From: Angiostrongylus vasorum
Lineage: Eukaryota; Nematoda; Chromadorea; Rhabditida; Metastrongylidae
DNA length: 64,000 nucleotides
NCBI GenBank assembly: GCA_018806985.1
Contig: JADANN010000438.1
Location: 1,128,001-1,192,000, forward strand
Reading direction: 5' to 3'
Below, one piece after another: positions 12,801 through 25,500 of the stretch. Made by a program: the position numbers and the translations under genes. Each line of letters starts with the position of its first letter. Within the stretch, counting starts at the first letter, position 1. The notes beneath the pieces were generated by a model. That model saw nothing but the letters and a program-made list of their open reading frames with translations, searched no databases and was not told the DNA's origin.

Positions 12801-15800
12801 CGCCTGTTGGGCTCATCGGACCGTCAATGCAGTGCAATTGAAATGCGCATTGAAATAAGAGACACGGTCCGTGAGCCCCCCGTAAGAGGCGCAAAACAGT
12901 GGTTTCTTAGGATTATCGTTCTATTGTTCGTTTTCCTTACATTTTTTCCATGTCTTTCTAGCTTGCCCATAACCGTTCTGTTCTTCTGTATGTGCTTTCC
13001 TCATGGTGTTGGATGGCAAGTGAAGTGTATTTCTACCTTTTTCATGTTTTTTTACGTCCACCGATTCCATTCCACCGTCCGAAGAGGCGTTTTGCAACTA
13101 CAGCTGAGAATATCTACCCATCCAGGGACCAGCTCTACTACGAAATCTGTGTTCGACAACTCATCCATTGACTGACTGCAAAGCGTCATGAAGGTGTTAT
13201 GTGATCAAAAAGTAATGTAAAAAAAAGGGTAAAGCTCTCGGCGTTGATCAATCCCCGAGAGATGCGCCATGCATTCAACTTCACTAGGCATCGTTGGAGG
13301 TCACTGAATGCATATCTGGCCTTTACAATGAATGGCCTGCCGATGTATCGAGACAGTGCTGCTATCCTCCTAGACAAATCTGGTACCAGTTTGCCGACCT
13401 CGGAAGAACGGAAGGCTTGGTGGGCCATGGGCATAGAGACCGATTCCACGTGTGTGTTCCAGGGCGCCTCCGACCACTGCGCCACACGCGCCCAAGGTAA
13501 TGTACCTACGTGAAAATATTAAAGCTGTTCTGATCAAGCTTGCGCGCTAACGAAGTTGTTACAATGCAGAACCGTCCAACCCTTATCTTCGAAAATTTGA
13601 CTTATAGGATTAACCCCTTTCTTGAACGATAAAACAGTCTTGCTGTTCTTCCTTTGAATAGGAACCATGGATTGTGACAGGTGACCTGTTAAGAGTTCCG
13701 TCTGGACGTCGAAGTGAAATAATTTTGGTTTTGTAATGGCGAAACTTCGGCGGGCTTTACGATTGCTTGACTCCCACGTCCAGCGATGGGAGTGGGTGGG
13801 GCTTCTGGAATTGTGAGTTAACTTCAGTGGTCTTGGTGGTCATGGTAAACTCTGACAGCCGCTCACCCATTTCGTTCCATTCTAATCCGTGGATACCAAT
13901 GTGACGTGCTTCAAACGTTCTTCTGGGTCAAATCTCAGCGTTGAAATCTTCAATGATGCACATGAAGATTGTATGGTCTTCTCTGTAGTACCTCTCCAAG
14001 TCCATATAAAACTCCTCAAGAACCTCTTCTTCGTCATAGGTTGGTGTCGGCACGTAAAAGACGGAAATTGTCAAAGCCAGCGTTGATCGACATCTCATCA
14101 ACCGTAAAACGTCCGATTCGGATTGTTGGCTGTTCGAATAAATCGATCGAATAGTTCTCGACAGTATAACTGATATATTGTATTTATTGTATCTTCTGAT
14201 AGAATAAATGTACTATTTGCTCTTAGAATGAAATTCGGCGACTAGCTGTTAGTCTGTGTCCTACACTTCCTGTACACTCTAATGCTTTCTTTTTGCAATG
14301 ATTTGGTTCACTCCTTCGCAGAGAAATAAGGTTCCAATCGTTTGCTAGTGCTTAGCTTTCCATAAGGAGTTCGTTTTTAATCATCTGAGTCGTTTTTGTT
14401 GAGTATAGTAATGTGCTTATTGAACGTTGTTTGAGCTGATGATATTGGCTTACTGATTACTCCAAATCTTTGTTCGAAAAGGTTTTCCTTAGGAGTTATT
14501 AGATGGTCCGCTAATCCGCTAAATCATGTTTAGCACTTTTCAGAACGTCCAGCAAAAAACGGCACGGCTACACCGCCACCAAAGAAGAGTGTAGAAGACG
14601 TAAGTCCGACAAGAAGTACGTCTTCAGCAGACACATCACTTTTTGTGAAAGTCAACCCACAGGTAGTCCGTAATGATTACACTATGCCATAAGTTATAAA
14701 AACGTTCACAGTTTATGATTTACTAGTTTCGTTTTTGTTCCTATATTAGAACACCACCGTAATGTTAACACCTCCCAACGGTTTACCGCGTCATCGCGCC
14801 TGGGAGGTGTTCCTGGGTGTTGGGCTGCGATGTACAGCGGAGCGACTCATCCCTTCAGCAGGGTCCCCCCAAGCTGAGAAGGAGTCCGGCGTTTCCATCA
14901 GGAAACCCAGCTAAGAGTGAAACAATACCAGTATCCCCCACCGTATTTGTATCAAATTAATTGCATGGTGGCGAATTTCTCTCTGATCCACAAGGGCGGC
15001 GACTACCTGTGGTGGTGACGACCTGTGGCAGACTTTGGCTAAGCTGACCTCGGGCCTCGAGGAAACCACAGTAGCTAAACCACCAAAACTCCGGAAAAAT
15101 GGAAATTATGCTGCGGCTCGCACAAGCAATGAAAACAGGCCGTCTAAGTAACAAATGCTGATAAGCTGTCGAAAACCAGGACACATCTGGGGCTACACTT
15201 TTACCTACACTAATTTTTTTCATTTATGTTAATTTGTGCGGTACTATTTCATAGCACGATTTATTTTAGAGAAGAACTGCAGACACAGACAGCTTCCGTG
15301 TAACTGTGCAGAAAGCGCGTTGTTTAGAGAATTCTGTTGAAGATAAAGTTAAAGGTGGGCCTGCAGTAATGCCATCATCATTTTTTAGCAGTTGTCTCAT
15401 CCATTTCTAAACAGATTCCAACGGAAAAATTATGCGGTGGAATAAAGTGAATATCACGGTGTTTAGGGCGCGTGTAGCGCGGTGGTTAGAGGCACATGGG
15501 ATCAGTTCCGCGCCCCCAGGTTCGCTGTGCATTCCATTCCTCCGTGCTGAGCAAATTGGTACTAGACTTGTCTGAGTGGGCACCAGTACTAACATGATGC
15601 TTTGATAGAGCACCACGAGTCATTTAATGGACCAGATATGCATTCAGTCACCTTTTCGATGGCAGATGAAGTCGAACACGCTGCACCCTAAAGGATTGAT
15701 CGACGCCGAATGTTCTGTCCCTCATCCTTTATTATAGTATGTGAAGTCAGTCAAGACCAGAAATCTTATGTCTAAAATCAACTAGTTGCCATCGGAATTA

Positions 15801-16526
15801 AGATGTGAAATCTATCACTTTTATGATGCTGAGATATTTGCAAAACTTGGATTAGAGGGCAATCACTTTTACTACCACACTCGCTAGAACGTCCATCCCC
15901 CTTAGTAATTGAAATTCTCAATTGTAAATAGACGCATTTCATAGTGAATTTGAAATAAAAACTGGCTGAGAGGAAGTCAGCGCAAGGTCATCGATTGGTA
16001 TAATGGATAACACGTGATCCCCTGAATAGGGAATCACGGGTTAAAGCGCGCCTGAGGTTTCGAGTTTTGTTGACATCTAAGCATACTTATGAATTTAATT
16101 TTATATAATACCATCGATTAAAAAGGAATAGGCAGTAGATAAAAAGTCGAAACCTTTTTTGGCCCTTTTTCCATCTGGGCTCATATTTCGAACACGATTG
16201 AATAATTGAATAGGCGGGATTTCGTAACAGCGTGATATGATAATGTTTCCCAATGCATCGTTGACGGTTGCGGCTGCCCGTCATGGTTTCGAATTTCATA
16301 AAAAAAAGTCAATGTTGTTCTCAGTTTTTGGGGACGTCTATCCCAAAGAAGTTGCAATGATGTTACTTAAGAAGTCTGTTTGCCATTCAGACGATAGTGC
16401 AAAGTTTTCCGTATAGATCTGTCAAGTGCTGAACTAGTCTAGTACTTAAAAGTCCTGCTTTCTATTTGTTTATATGTTCTTATGAACTGATCATGTTGAG
16501 CTGATGCGAGATTGGTGTAGTTTTCG

Positions 16527-16560
<34 letters not shown>

Positions 16561-19500
16561 GTTGTTGTTGTTGTTGTTGTTGTTGGTCGATAGCTGACGT
16601 TTCGGTGATTCCGCCTTCCTCAGTGCCGTGCTGTTACGAGTAGGACTGCAGTCAGAAACGTCAGTCATCGACCAGCAACAACAACAACAACGATAACCAT
16701 ATCAACCTCGCATCAGCTCAACAATATCAGTTCGTAAGAACACATGAGTAATACACTACTGTTAGTCGTGGAATTACCGTTTGTTTTTGGAAAAACATCC
16801 TTCATGGGGAATATGTTGATCACATGTGTAGTTTTTTCTTTGAGCAGAGACCATTTTGTTTAAGGAAATAATAACGGTTTCATCAAAATGTGGTTTACAA
16901 TCTCCATATTTAACATGTCGGAGTTCTAAAAATAGTCGTTTCATTGAAAAAATATTTGAAACGCACCCTTTAGATCTCCTTATGCACGCAAAGGTCGAAC
17001 AACAAAGGCTTGCCAAGCAGCTATCACAGCCACCATCGGCGGTAAGTCATTGGCTTATGGCGTATTCATAAAGACAGTTTAAGGGTAAAATGGTTGTGTG
17101 ATCTGTGGTTGAGAAGTGCTGTCTAACCTAAGAAGTCTGAATGTGCTTAACAGCTCTAGGAGATAACAGTTATTTAGCTGTTTACATACAGCCCCACGGG
17201 GTGCGTGTGGCGCAGCGTGCGCAGGCGACCCGCAATACGCACATGAGATCGATCCTCGCGCCCGTGGCTCACCAAGGCTTCCATCCCTCCAGGGTCGGCA
17301 TATTGGTACTAGACTTGTCTGGGAGGGTAACAGCACTTCCCCGATACATCGTTGGGCCACCTCGAGTCATTACAAAGGCTAGATATGCATTCATTCACCT
17401 CCAAACGATGCCTAGTGAAGTCGAATTCATTGCGCATCCCTCAGGGATTGATCAACGCTGAGAGCTTTATTCTTTACCCTTTAATAAAGCCCCACATCAT
17501 TCGGATCTCAGTGATCGTGTTTTGCGCATCTGACATCTGAGTGGTTCAGTAGTAAACACTCTGCAGATCACATGTGCAGTCATTCTTTCATTGCAATCGG
17601 ACAACAGTTGGAAATAGTTTGTTGCTTTTTTCTTTAGTATATATCATCCCCAAAATCTGTCCGCAGTCCACCTCCACTGCCGATTTCGCGACTGGAGACA
17701 TCGTCGGCTAATGTTTCATTCTACGCTCCCATTAAGGTGGAACTTTTGGTTTCCTTGTTAGCTTCTTTTACCTTAGACTCGACCTTCAAGTTTAAATTTG
17801 AATCAGAATGAAGCTGAGGAAGTTGTTTCATCAACGACTGCATCTGTCGATACACCACGTAACATCGGACCTCGTCCATTGGCTCCGCGTCCGTCGTGTT
17901 CGCAAACCAACCACGATTTTGTTGTAGGGAAGGTACGCTGTCATTATTACGTTAAAATTGCTTTTTCATCTCATGTTTATAAGTTTTTTAATAAACCAAA
18001 GGACCGACTTCTATAAACTTCGGCATAAATAATCGATATACTTATTTATATGTTCTTATGAACTGCCGTTGTTGACCCGATGCGAGGTTGGTATAGTTGT
18101 TGCTGTTGTTGTTGTTGTTATCATTATTGTTGCTCGATGGCTGACGTTTCGGCTGTTTCTGCCTTCTTCAAAGCCTCGGCGTATTTTTATACAAGAGTAA
18201 CTTGACAATTCGATGAAAAAAAAACCAAAGTATTAGTGAAGACCTAACATTTAAGTAAACGCCATATTGATCAAAAACTACTCACTGTGCTGTTACGAGT
18301 GGGACCGCTCGCGTGTTGTTCACGTGGGACGACGAGCGAGACCCATCTAGGTCAGAAAATCATTTTCAAATAAGGCACCAGATCACGTGTGGTAGTGAGC
18401 TTTTCGTCTTTCCGGTTCATCTTTGGATTTTTGGAATTTGTCCAAAACGCCTCAAGTCGTGCGCGTTGATGTTTTGGATTCCTGAGCTAGGATTTGGACA
18501 TTCACTTCGAAATCATCGCTATTGTACTTCTGTGCCTTATGTGCACCTAGAAGAGTGCTTTGACGAATTTTTGACTTTTCTATCTAGATGTTTTTTTATG
18601 CGACCATAAAGCTGTCTACCCATTTCCCCCAATGTATTCCTTACTGCATGATTTACATGAGATCAAGTATATTGCACCTGAACTCATATAATCCCCATCT
18701 CTCCTGTTAGGACAGATCGTACAATTTTCTGAGATGCACAAACGATCATGGAGGCAGTTGCAAAATAATTGGCAGCGTAGGGTATTGGGTGAGAGGTCAA
18801 TAATCGCCGCATAATTTTAAGACCACTTTTTTCTCAAGCACCTCTTAATAGCGCAACTTATTTCATTTGATATGAAGAGGAGCTAAAAGGGATCTTGTTT
18901 AGCTACGAAACCATCTTGTTTAGCTACGAAACGTTATTTTGGGGAACAATTCTACCTTTTTTTCTGACCCGGGTGGCTTCTGCTTCGTAGCAATTGGGAA
19001 TGGCTATTTTCCATGTTAAATTTAGCGATTCCTTCTTTTGGTAATGCACTAGTACATTTCTACTACTTTCCTACATCTTTTTTTTTTTACATATTTTACT
19101 TTCTTTTCAATACCATTTTCTCGTGTTGCCTCTTTCTAAAGGCTTTATTTGGATTTTTATATAGTTGACTGTCTGTTTAACAATTCAAAGCACTCATCCA
19201 TCTGTTCTTGTATGGAACAGAAGATCAAGCAGTCGTCTATGTATCGACAATAGAGTATGGGTCGGCTATCGAGAACTGGAGCTTCAACCTTAGACATGAA
19301 AGCGATGACAAGGCTTGGTGCTAAACACTATCCCATGGCCAACCCTCTACTTTGTGCAAAATATCTTCCCGACCACCTAAAGATAGAACAACTAAGACAC
19401 TTTTTTAAAAGTCATTAGTTGCTGATTCGACAAGCGATAACGACGATAACAACGAGAACGACAACAACAACAACGACAACTATACTAACCTCGCATCAGC

Positions 19501-22500
19501 TCAACAGGATCAGTTCGTAAGAACATATAAATAGATGTATTGTTTATAAATTTGTTTTACGAGTAGTTATGGAATACTGTCTTGATATTTAAGCTCACTG
19601 GGGTTATCGCCTTTAGATCAACGTAACTACAACGAGAACTACTGATCGCTTGACAAAAAGTTCTGCACTTATTGTGGTGTCTTTGCGTGGATTAGTGTTC
19701 TAATGCCTTGTAATTCTGAAATGGCTCTTACAGATCTGTCCGAAAATGGAACACGAAAAAGCGGAAGAGGCTCTATCAGCATCATCAACGTCAACACCGC
19801 CACTGATGTTGCAGACATCGTCGCTTAATGGTCCCATTAATCAAAGATCGCATGACATTGTTCTTTTGTCCAAAGATGAAATACCGGTCAAAGAGAGACT
19901 CATGACGATTTTTGTCAACTACACCTGTGATTTCGGTCCTAATCTGGATCCTATCATGGTGAGCGTTTTTTCTGAGGTGTATGAAATAATGGCCTTGTCA
20001 TTTTAAAAGGTGGATCTCACAGACTGTAACCCTTGTTTCACGAAAATTGGCTATAGGAACAATTTTTTTAATAGGGCAGAACTTTCTTCTGTTGGGGCAT
20101 ATTTCCATATTAAAAAGTGGTGGTTGGTTCTCTGTTACCAACGGGACTTCTATGTTTTGGACTATTAGTCTTACAAAACTGTGAACCAATTCTGCAGTTT
20201 GTTTTCATTAAACCACTTTTTAAAGGTTGCTGGAATTCGTCGTAAATTTGGACCATTTGCAATTCACCATGCACTTCGAGAAGCGGTACAACAGCTTCTG
20301 AATTGTTCGACGGATGACAGTGCAATGTTAAATCTGGTGCAACCTGCTGCTGTAACCCAGATACTCTCAGTAACCGGTTAGTCTATGAAGGTTTTAACTT
20401 TTGGGAAATTATGTTAATAGACAATGCTCATATCTGATCTGGTATTGACTCCGTGTATAACGTGTCATCCATACCAGCGAGTAGTAGTCTCTATTCGCCC
20501 ATTTCCCGTGCTGTAGTTTTCGAGCAGCTTCTGTTCTTAGTGGATATGGACGTTTTAGAGCAAGAAGAACTATGGATTAGAGGGACATGAGTCTTTGACT
20601 ATTCACTATATCTTTTATGTTCTAGTAAACTCCCAGGCCGCTTGTTTCCCGCTGTCCAATCTGAGAGGTTAAACGTTTATCGTGTTGATTCCTCGACCTA
20701 GATATACGCTGATTTTTGGAGAGATTTGGGAAATGCTTGTTCCGATGTGAATGCAGTATTAGGGATGAATATGTTGTTTCTGGTGAACACACTTTTCTAC
20801 CCGTTCACTAGAAGATTGCTTTTTTCACACGAGTTTTTGACGTCTGCCAACATCCGTTCTGTGTGGCTAATTCTTCATTACGAACGATATCTATCATTAG
20901 CAATGCGAAAATGATGTTAGTGCTGGCCATCCATTGATTTCCACTCCCTGGTATTCCATAGTAGTTTTCGTCCGAAGTTTCTGAAAATAACGGTAACAAA
21001 ATTTGACGAAGTGGTGTCACACCGTAATGTACAACGCTTCCATGGCCGCTTATGTATCAGCTAAATGGAAAGTTTTTTATGTCATCGAAGGTGAGGAAAA
21101 ATGGCATCTTGTGCGCTGCTAATGTTTTAGCGAGTTTCGTTGTCATGTGAATGTGGTCCACCTTGATAGCTACTTCATTATGAGTAGCAATATCATGCTT
21201 CCATAGGTAAGGAAGATGCATTCTGACAATTAAACGATGAAAGGCGCTTCAGTTCGTTGATAGCGACTGGCTGTATGGTTGCTGAGATGTTCTCACCTAG
21301 TTTACTGACCGTGTGCTGTGGTTGTTCACCGATAAGATGGCATGCCGAGCGTCGTACGTGAGATAGATTGGGACGACACCTACCACTTTCATGTGATATA
21401 AATGCGGGTAGATGTGACTGTAGAAATGTTTGGTTAGAAGCTGTGGGTGAGCTCTGTTACCCTTCTGGGTACAGTGTTGATATCCTTTCCAAGCGACATA
21501 CTAACACTTTCTGTAATGGAAGTTAAATACGCCATTTATTAGAATGGAATACAACAGTGATGCAATGAAATTAACATGGTAGGAAACACATATAAAGTTG
21601 AAATAGCTTTAACGCATTCGAATTACAATGTGAAGTGAAGCGAGGAGATGAAGATTTAGACAGTAATTCAAACCTAAGGAGATGTTAACACACAAAGGAA
21701 CTACGGAGTGTATTTCATCCATTGGTTTTCCAAGTGTGCAAGTGCAGAGTTGCAATCGAGTTGTCTGGGTAAGCTTAGTTACTAGACAAGGTCTTTAGCT
21801 ACAGGAGAGGTTCCCAACAATGAAGTACGGGATCGCAGTTCCATCAAAAGGGAGTGTGGAGAAGCGGATTAGCAAGTACGCGGACGAGTGATCCTCATCA
21901 TCCACCGAAGGCCTTTTATACCCCTCGGTATGGGCAGTTGTTTGTGCTGATGTTACCCCCTCTTGCCATTGTTGTCTCCTTGTTGACAGGTCCAATGGTT
22001 ATTTACTCATTGATAGACGTAATCATTGTTTTCCGCTCAAGTGCTAGTAAATGTGGCCTTGATAGGTGTGACAAAGTTCTTATGTATCTAATATTAACAC
22101 ATATATGTAGGAAATGTTGGTTGACGTGGTGACATAATCGTCGGACACATCGAGATAGACATAAATCACTATCAGAAGTCATACAGAATAAAATTACTGT
22201 AGAGAATACTGCGTTCTATTAAGAGATGCTTATTTGTCGACTTGTCGGCAAAAGATATCTTTTGGGTGAAGAAGCCTTGCGAAAGTCTGTGAAGGAAATA
22301 GGCAATTTTAATTGGCACTTTGGACATTATGCTTTATCATTTCTGCGCTTTCTTAACAAATTTTGGACGATTTAAGTCATTTATGTCTCTTGAGTTTCCG
22401 AAAATTGTTTGGCTTTTCGGCTTCAACACATGAGAGGGGGTGGTATTTATGGCCCTATTGCTTAGGATGAAGCCTAGTTATCAGTTTTCATGGATGTATT

Positions 22501-25500
22501 TGTTGGTTTTTTGACAACAAACAGTGTTTTTTAGTAACCAAAAGGCTTGAGGAGTTGTGGACATGATAAGATTGTGGAGGAGGTTTTGCTCTACTGTTCT
22601 ATGCATATGAATTATATACTATATATTACTCTTATCCACAACCATATTGACATCAGAATTTAGAAGCATTTCGAAGCTATATTGGTGTTTGTTCCTCTGT
22701 TTGGGTAGCCTCCCATTCTACGTCCTATTTTTTGAAAATTTAAGGAAATGAGCTTCTTCCATGTTTTGCAAGCATCTTAGCATCATTGTGGTTGTACTTC
22801 TTCTTAAACATTTATTCCTTGGAAATTTGAGTCTACTAAATTTAGAATAGAACTATTAATCTGGGAATATGCATATATACATACAAATCTACACATACAT
22901 CTGTATGTGGGTTTCAGCTCCTGTGGTCCTAAAATACTGCGTTTACAGGAACAATATGGCAGTTGTGGAGAAACCAGTATAGTTAACTAGTCTACTGAGA
23001 ATTCTGACAGTCAAGCCCTGGGAAATTTTTCAAATACTAACTTATATCCTAGTTCTTTTTCCCACTGAGCATTGAAAGATCTGGTTGAGAAATAAATGAG
23101 GCCTAGTTATTGTCTCTTATTTAATTGTATTTAATAATGTCGACTTGTCGACTGGAAGCAAATTTGACACGTTTTAAGCACTTTTTTGATATTCATTTGA
23201 CAACCACATGGAGCTGGAGAATTAATATGTACCAATTTCTGGTATTTCTTTGAAAATAAATCTAGAGTTGATTCGCGTTTAGCACACGTGGTCGTTGATT
23301 CGATTCCACAACCTGAGAAATCCAGTCGTCCAACAGTGGTGTTGGCAAATCGATGCAAGAGTTGTTTGAGAAAGTGAAAAGGTTGGCTCAGTACATCGAT
23401 AGGCACTGCGAAGTTGTATAGGTCAATTATGCATTCAGTCACTTCAACGATAGTTTATGGAGTCCATGGCTCATGGTGCGTCCTCCAGAGACTGACCTTC
23501 GAAAACTATGCGTTTGTTGCTATTCAACTGTAGGCTTTGTAACGTAGTGTGTCAACTTGTTCTCGCTTGCCAAGAAGTAAACTATTTGTCGCCACGATAT
23601 CGGAGACGTACGGAATCGTCTGTTCACGAGGATTCAAGAAAGAAATTAAAAATTGAATACAAATATGATTATACGTGTTAGTGAAACAGACGCACTTTGT
23701 GGGTTTTACACAATGTTGCCTATCATGTCTATGGAGCCATTTTTGTCCCATCATTGGTTGTTATTTTGATCATTTTTGAACTCTCGACTTATTAGTCACT
23801 TCTTATTTACTGCCTATCCTTTTTTCGTGGCAGTGTGTGATGTGAAATACAATTGTGTTTCGATACGAAGAAATTGTATTTCACATCATACCTTGCCATG
23901 AAAGAATAGGCAGTGAATGAAAGGTGATTACATTGTGATTTCGACTACAGCCTCAACTTAACTGGGCGCAGTGCCGACTTGTGCTCCCCAGATCAATCCT
24001 GTTGACGGGTGATTGCTGATAGCAACTATAAAGTTCGGTTGAGAGAAAGACGAAACGCGGAACAATAATGGTTTGGTGGTGAACGCGTTAACCCTCGGAA
24101 ACGGTAATAACGAGGTTCGATCCTTGCCGCAGGCATCCGTTATCCGGAATTTTGTAAATATCGCAGCATCAGTATATCTCGACTTAGTGTTCATCTCATA
24201 AATTCGGAAAGCCGCAATATTACAGCCCACTGCGGAGGAACTCCACGTTCTCGTTTCATTCCATGTGTTAAAAGCTCAGCTGATGCATGGAATTATCTGA
24301 GACAACTTTTACGAAAGATGAAAATTTGTGAGAACTTTTACTCAAGCACCAGTGATCCATGCAAAAATTGTGTTCCTGTCAACGATCTTAGCTTAGAGCA
24401 AGGTGGGTGGCCATGTTGTTTTTTAAACTCTGTTTGTAGTCGGATTTGAATTTTACATGATTTTTATCACTTTGATTGTTGAAATGTAGTCTATAGAATT
24501 CATAAATGGTACTGATGTTGCTATTGACAATTCCATCATTACTAGTTCAATCTTCTTTAAAGAAACTTGTATGTTCTGTTGTACTGGTTTATAATGAGTT
24601 TAGTCTCAACTTCATGAAGCCATAAGTCAACCCACAAGTGGTAGCTTTTTTCAGTAGTTGTTCTTTCGCAGCCAATGAAGCAATGGACAATTGAGAAAGT
24701 GGCGAGTGAGTTGAAGAAGATCTTAGATCCTGTCATTGTTACGAAATTCGTTGAACAGCAAATTGATGGACGATCATTAGGATTGTTGACCACCGATCTA
24801 CTTATGACTCACATGGGACTAGCTCTTGGACCAGCTCTCAAGGTGAGATTCGTGGTTCCTTCGTTTCGTTCTATTTCACCAGTTGCTAAATTACTAACAG
24901 CTTCCGAGAAAAAGATCGGTCCTGAAATTTCTCAACTACTAAATTTCTGCATTTTCTATTGTGCGATCATATATAAATGTTTCCTTTAAGTGTCTATTTC
25001 TTTCGTCTATCTTTGCTTTATTTTACTTTCCTAAAAGAAAACAAACTGATCCAACCACATTGTGTTTTAAGTTGCATATGATGGTTTCTCGATATCTATC
25101 TAATTTAAAAATTTGGATGGCCCGTCATCACTGGTTATGGGGGCTCTAGCATAATTTCCAACTTTTTTTTGGAGTTTTTGCTGGTTTAGCCATTGTGGTT
25201 CAGTGGAGTCCCGAGGTCAGCATGGTCAAAGTTTGCCCCAGGTCGTCACCACCACAGGCCCTTGTGGATCAGAGGGAGATTTGGCAACATGCGACTGTTT
25301 TGCATTGGTACCAGGACAGTGGATGATCCTGGTATAAGTTCTACCTGGGCTTTCTGCTGGAAACGCCGGACCCCTTCTGAGCTTGGGAGACCATACTGAG
25401 GGGATGAATCCCCCAGCTGCTCATAGCAACCCGACACCCAAGAACACCTCCTAGACACGATGAGGCGGTAAACCGTTAGGGAGAATATTTATCCACGGTT

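Noticed and set aside
12807..13175. 122-codon open frame with a hydrophobic stretch
   Set aside because: Lies in an intron, overlaps no splice signals or conserved motif, and the hydrophobicity follows from T-rich sequence. A chance reading is more likely.
15992..16085. Possible tRNA gene
   Set aside because: A-box and B-box remnants are present but no anticodon arm or acceptor stem can be paired; it fits a SINE head.
21795..22132. Overlapping frames in the SLED-splitting intron, considered as a nested gene or LINE
   Set aside because: No RT, endonuclease or other motif is recognisable and no [19 protein letters not shown] was found.
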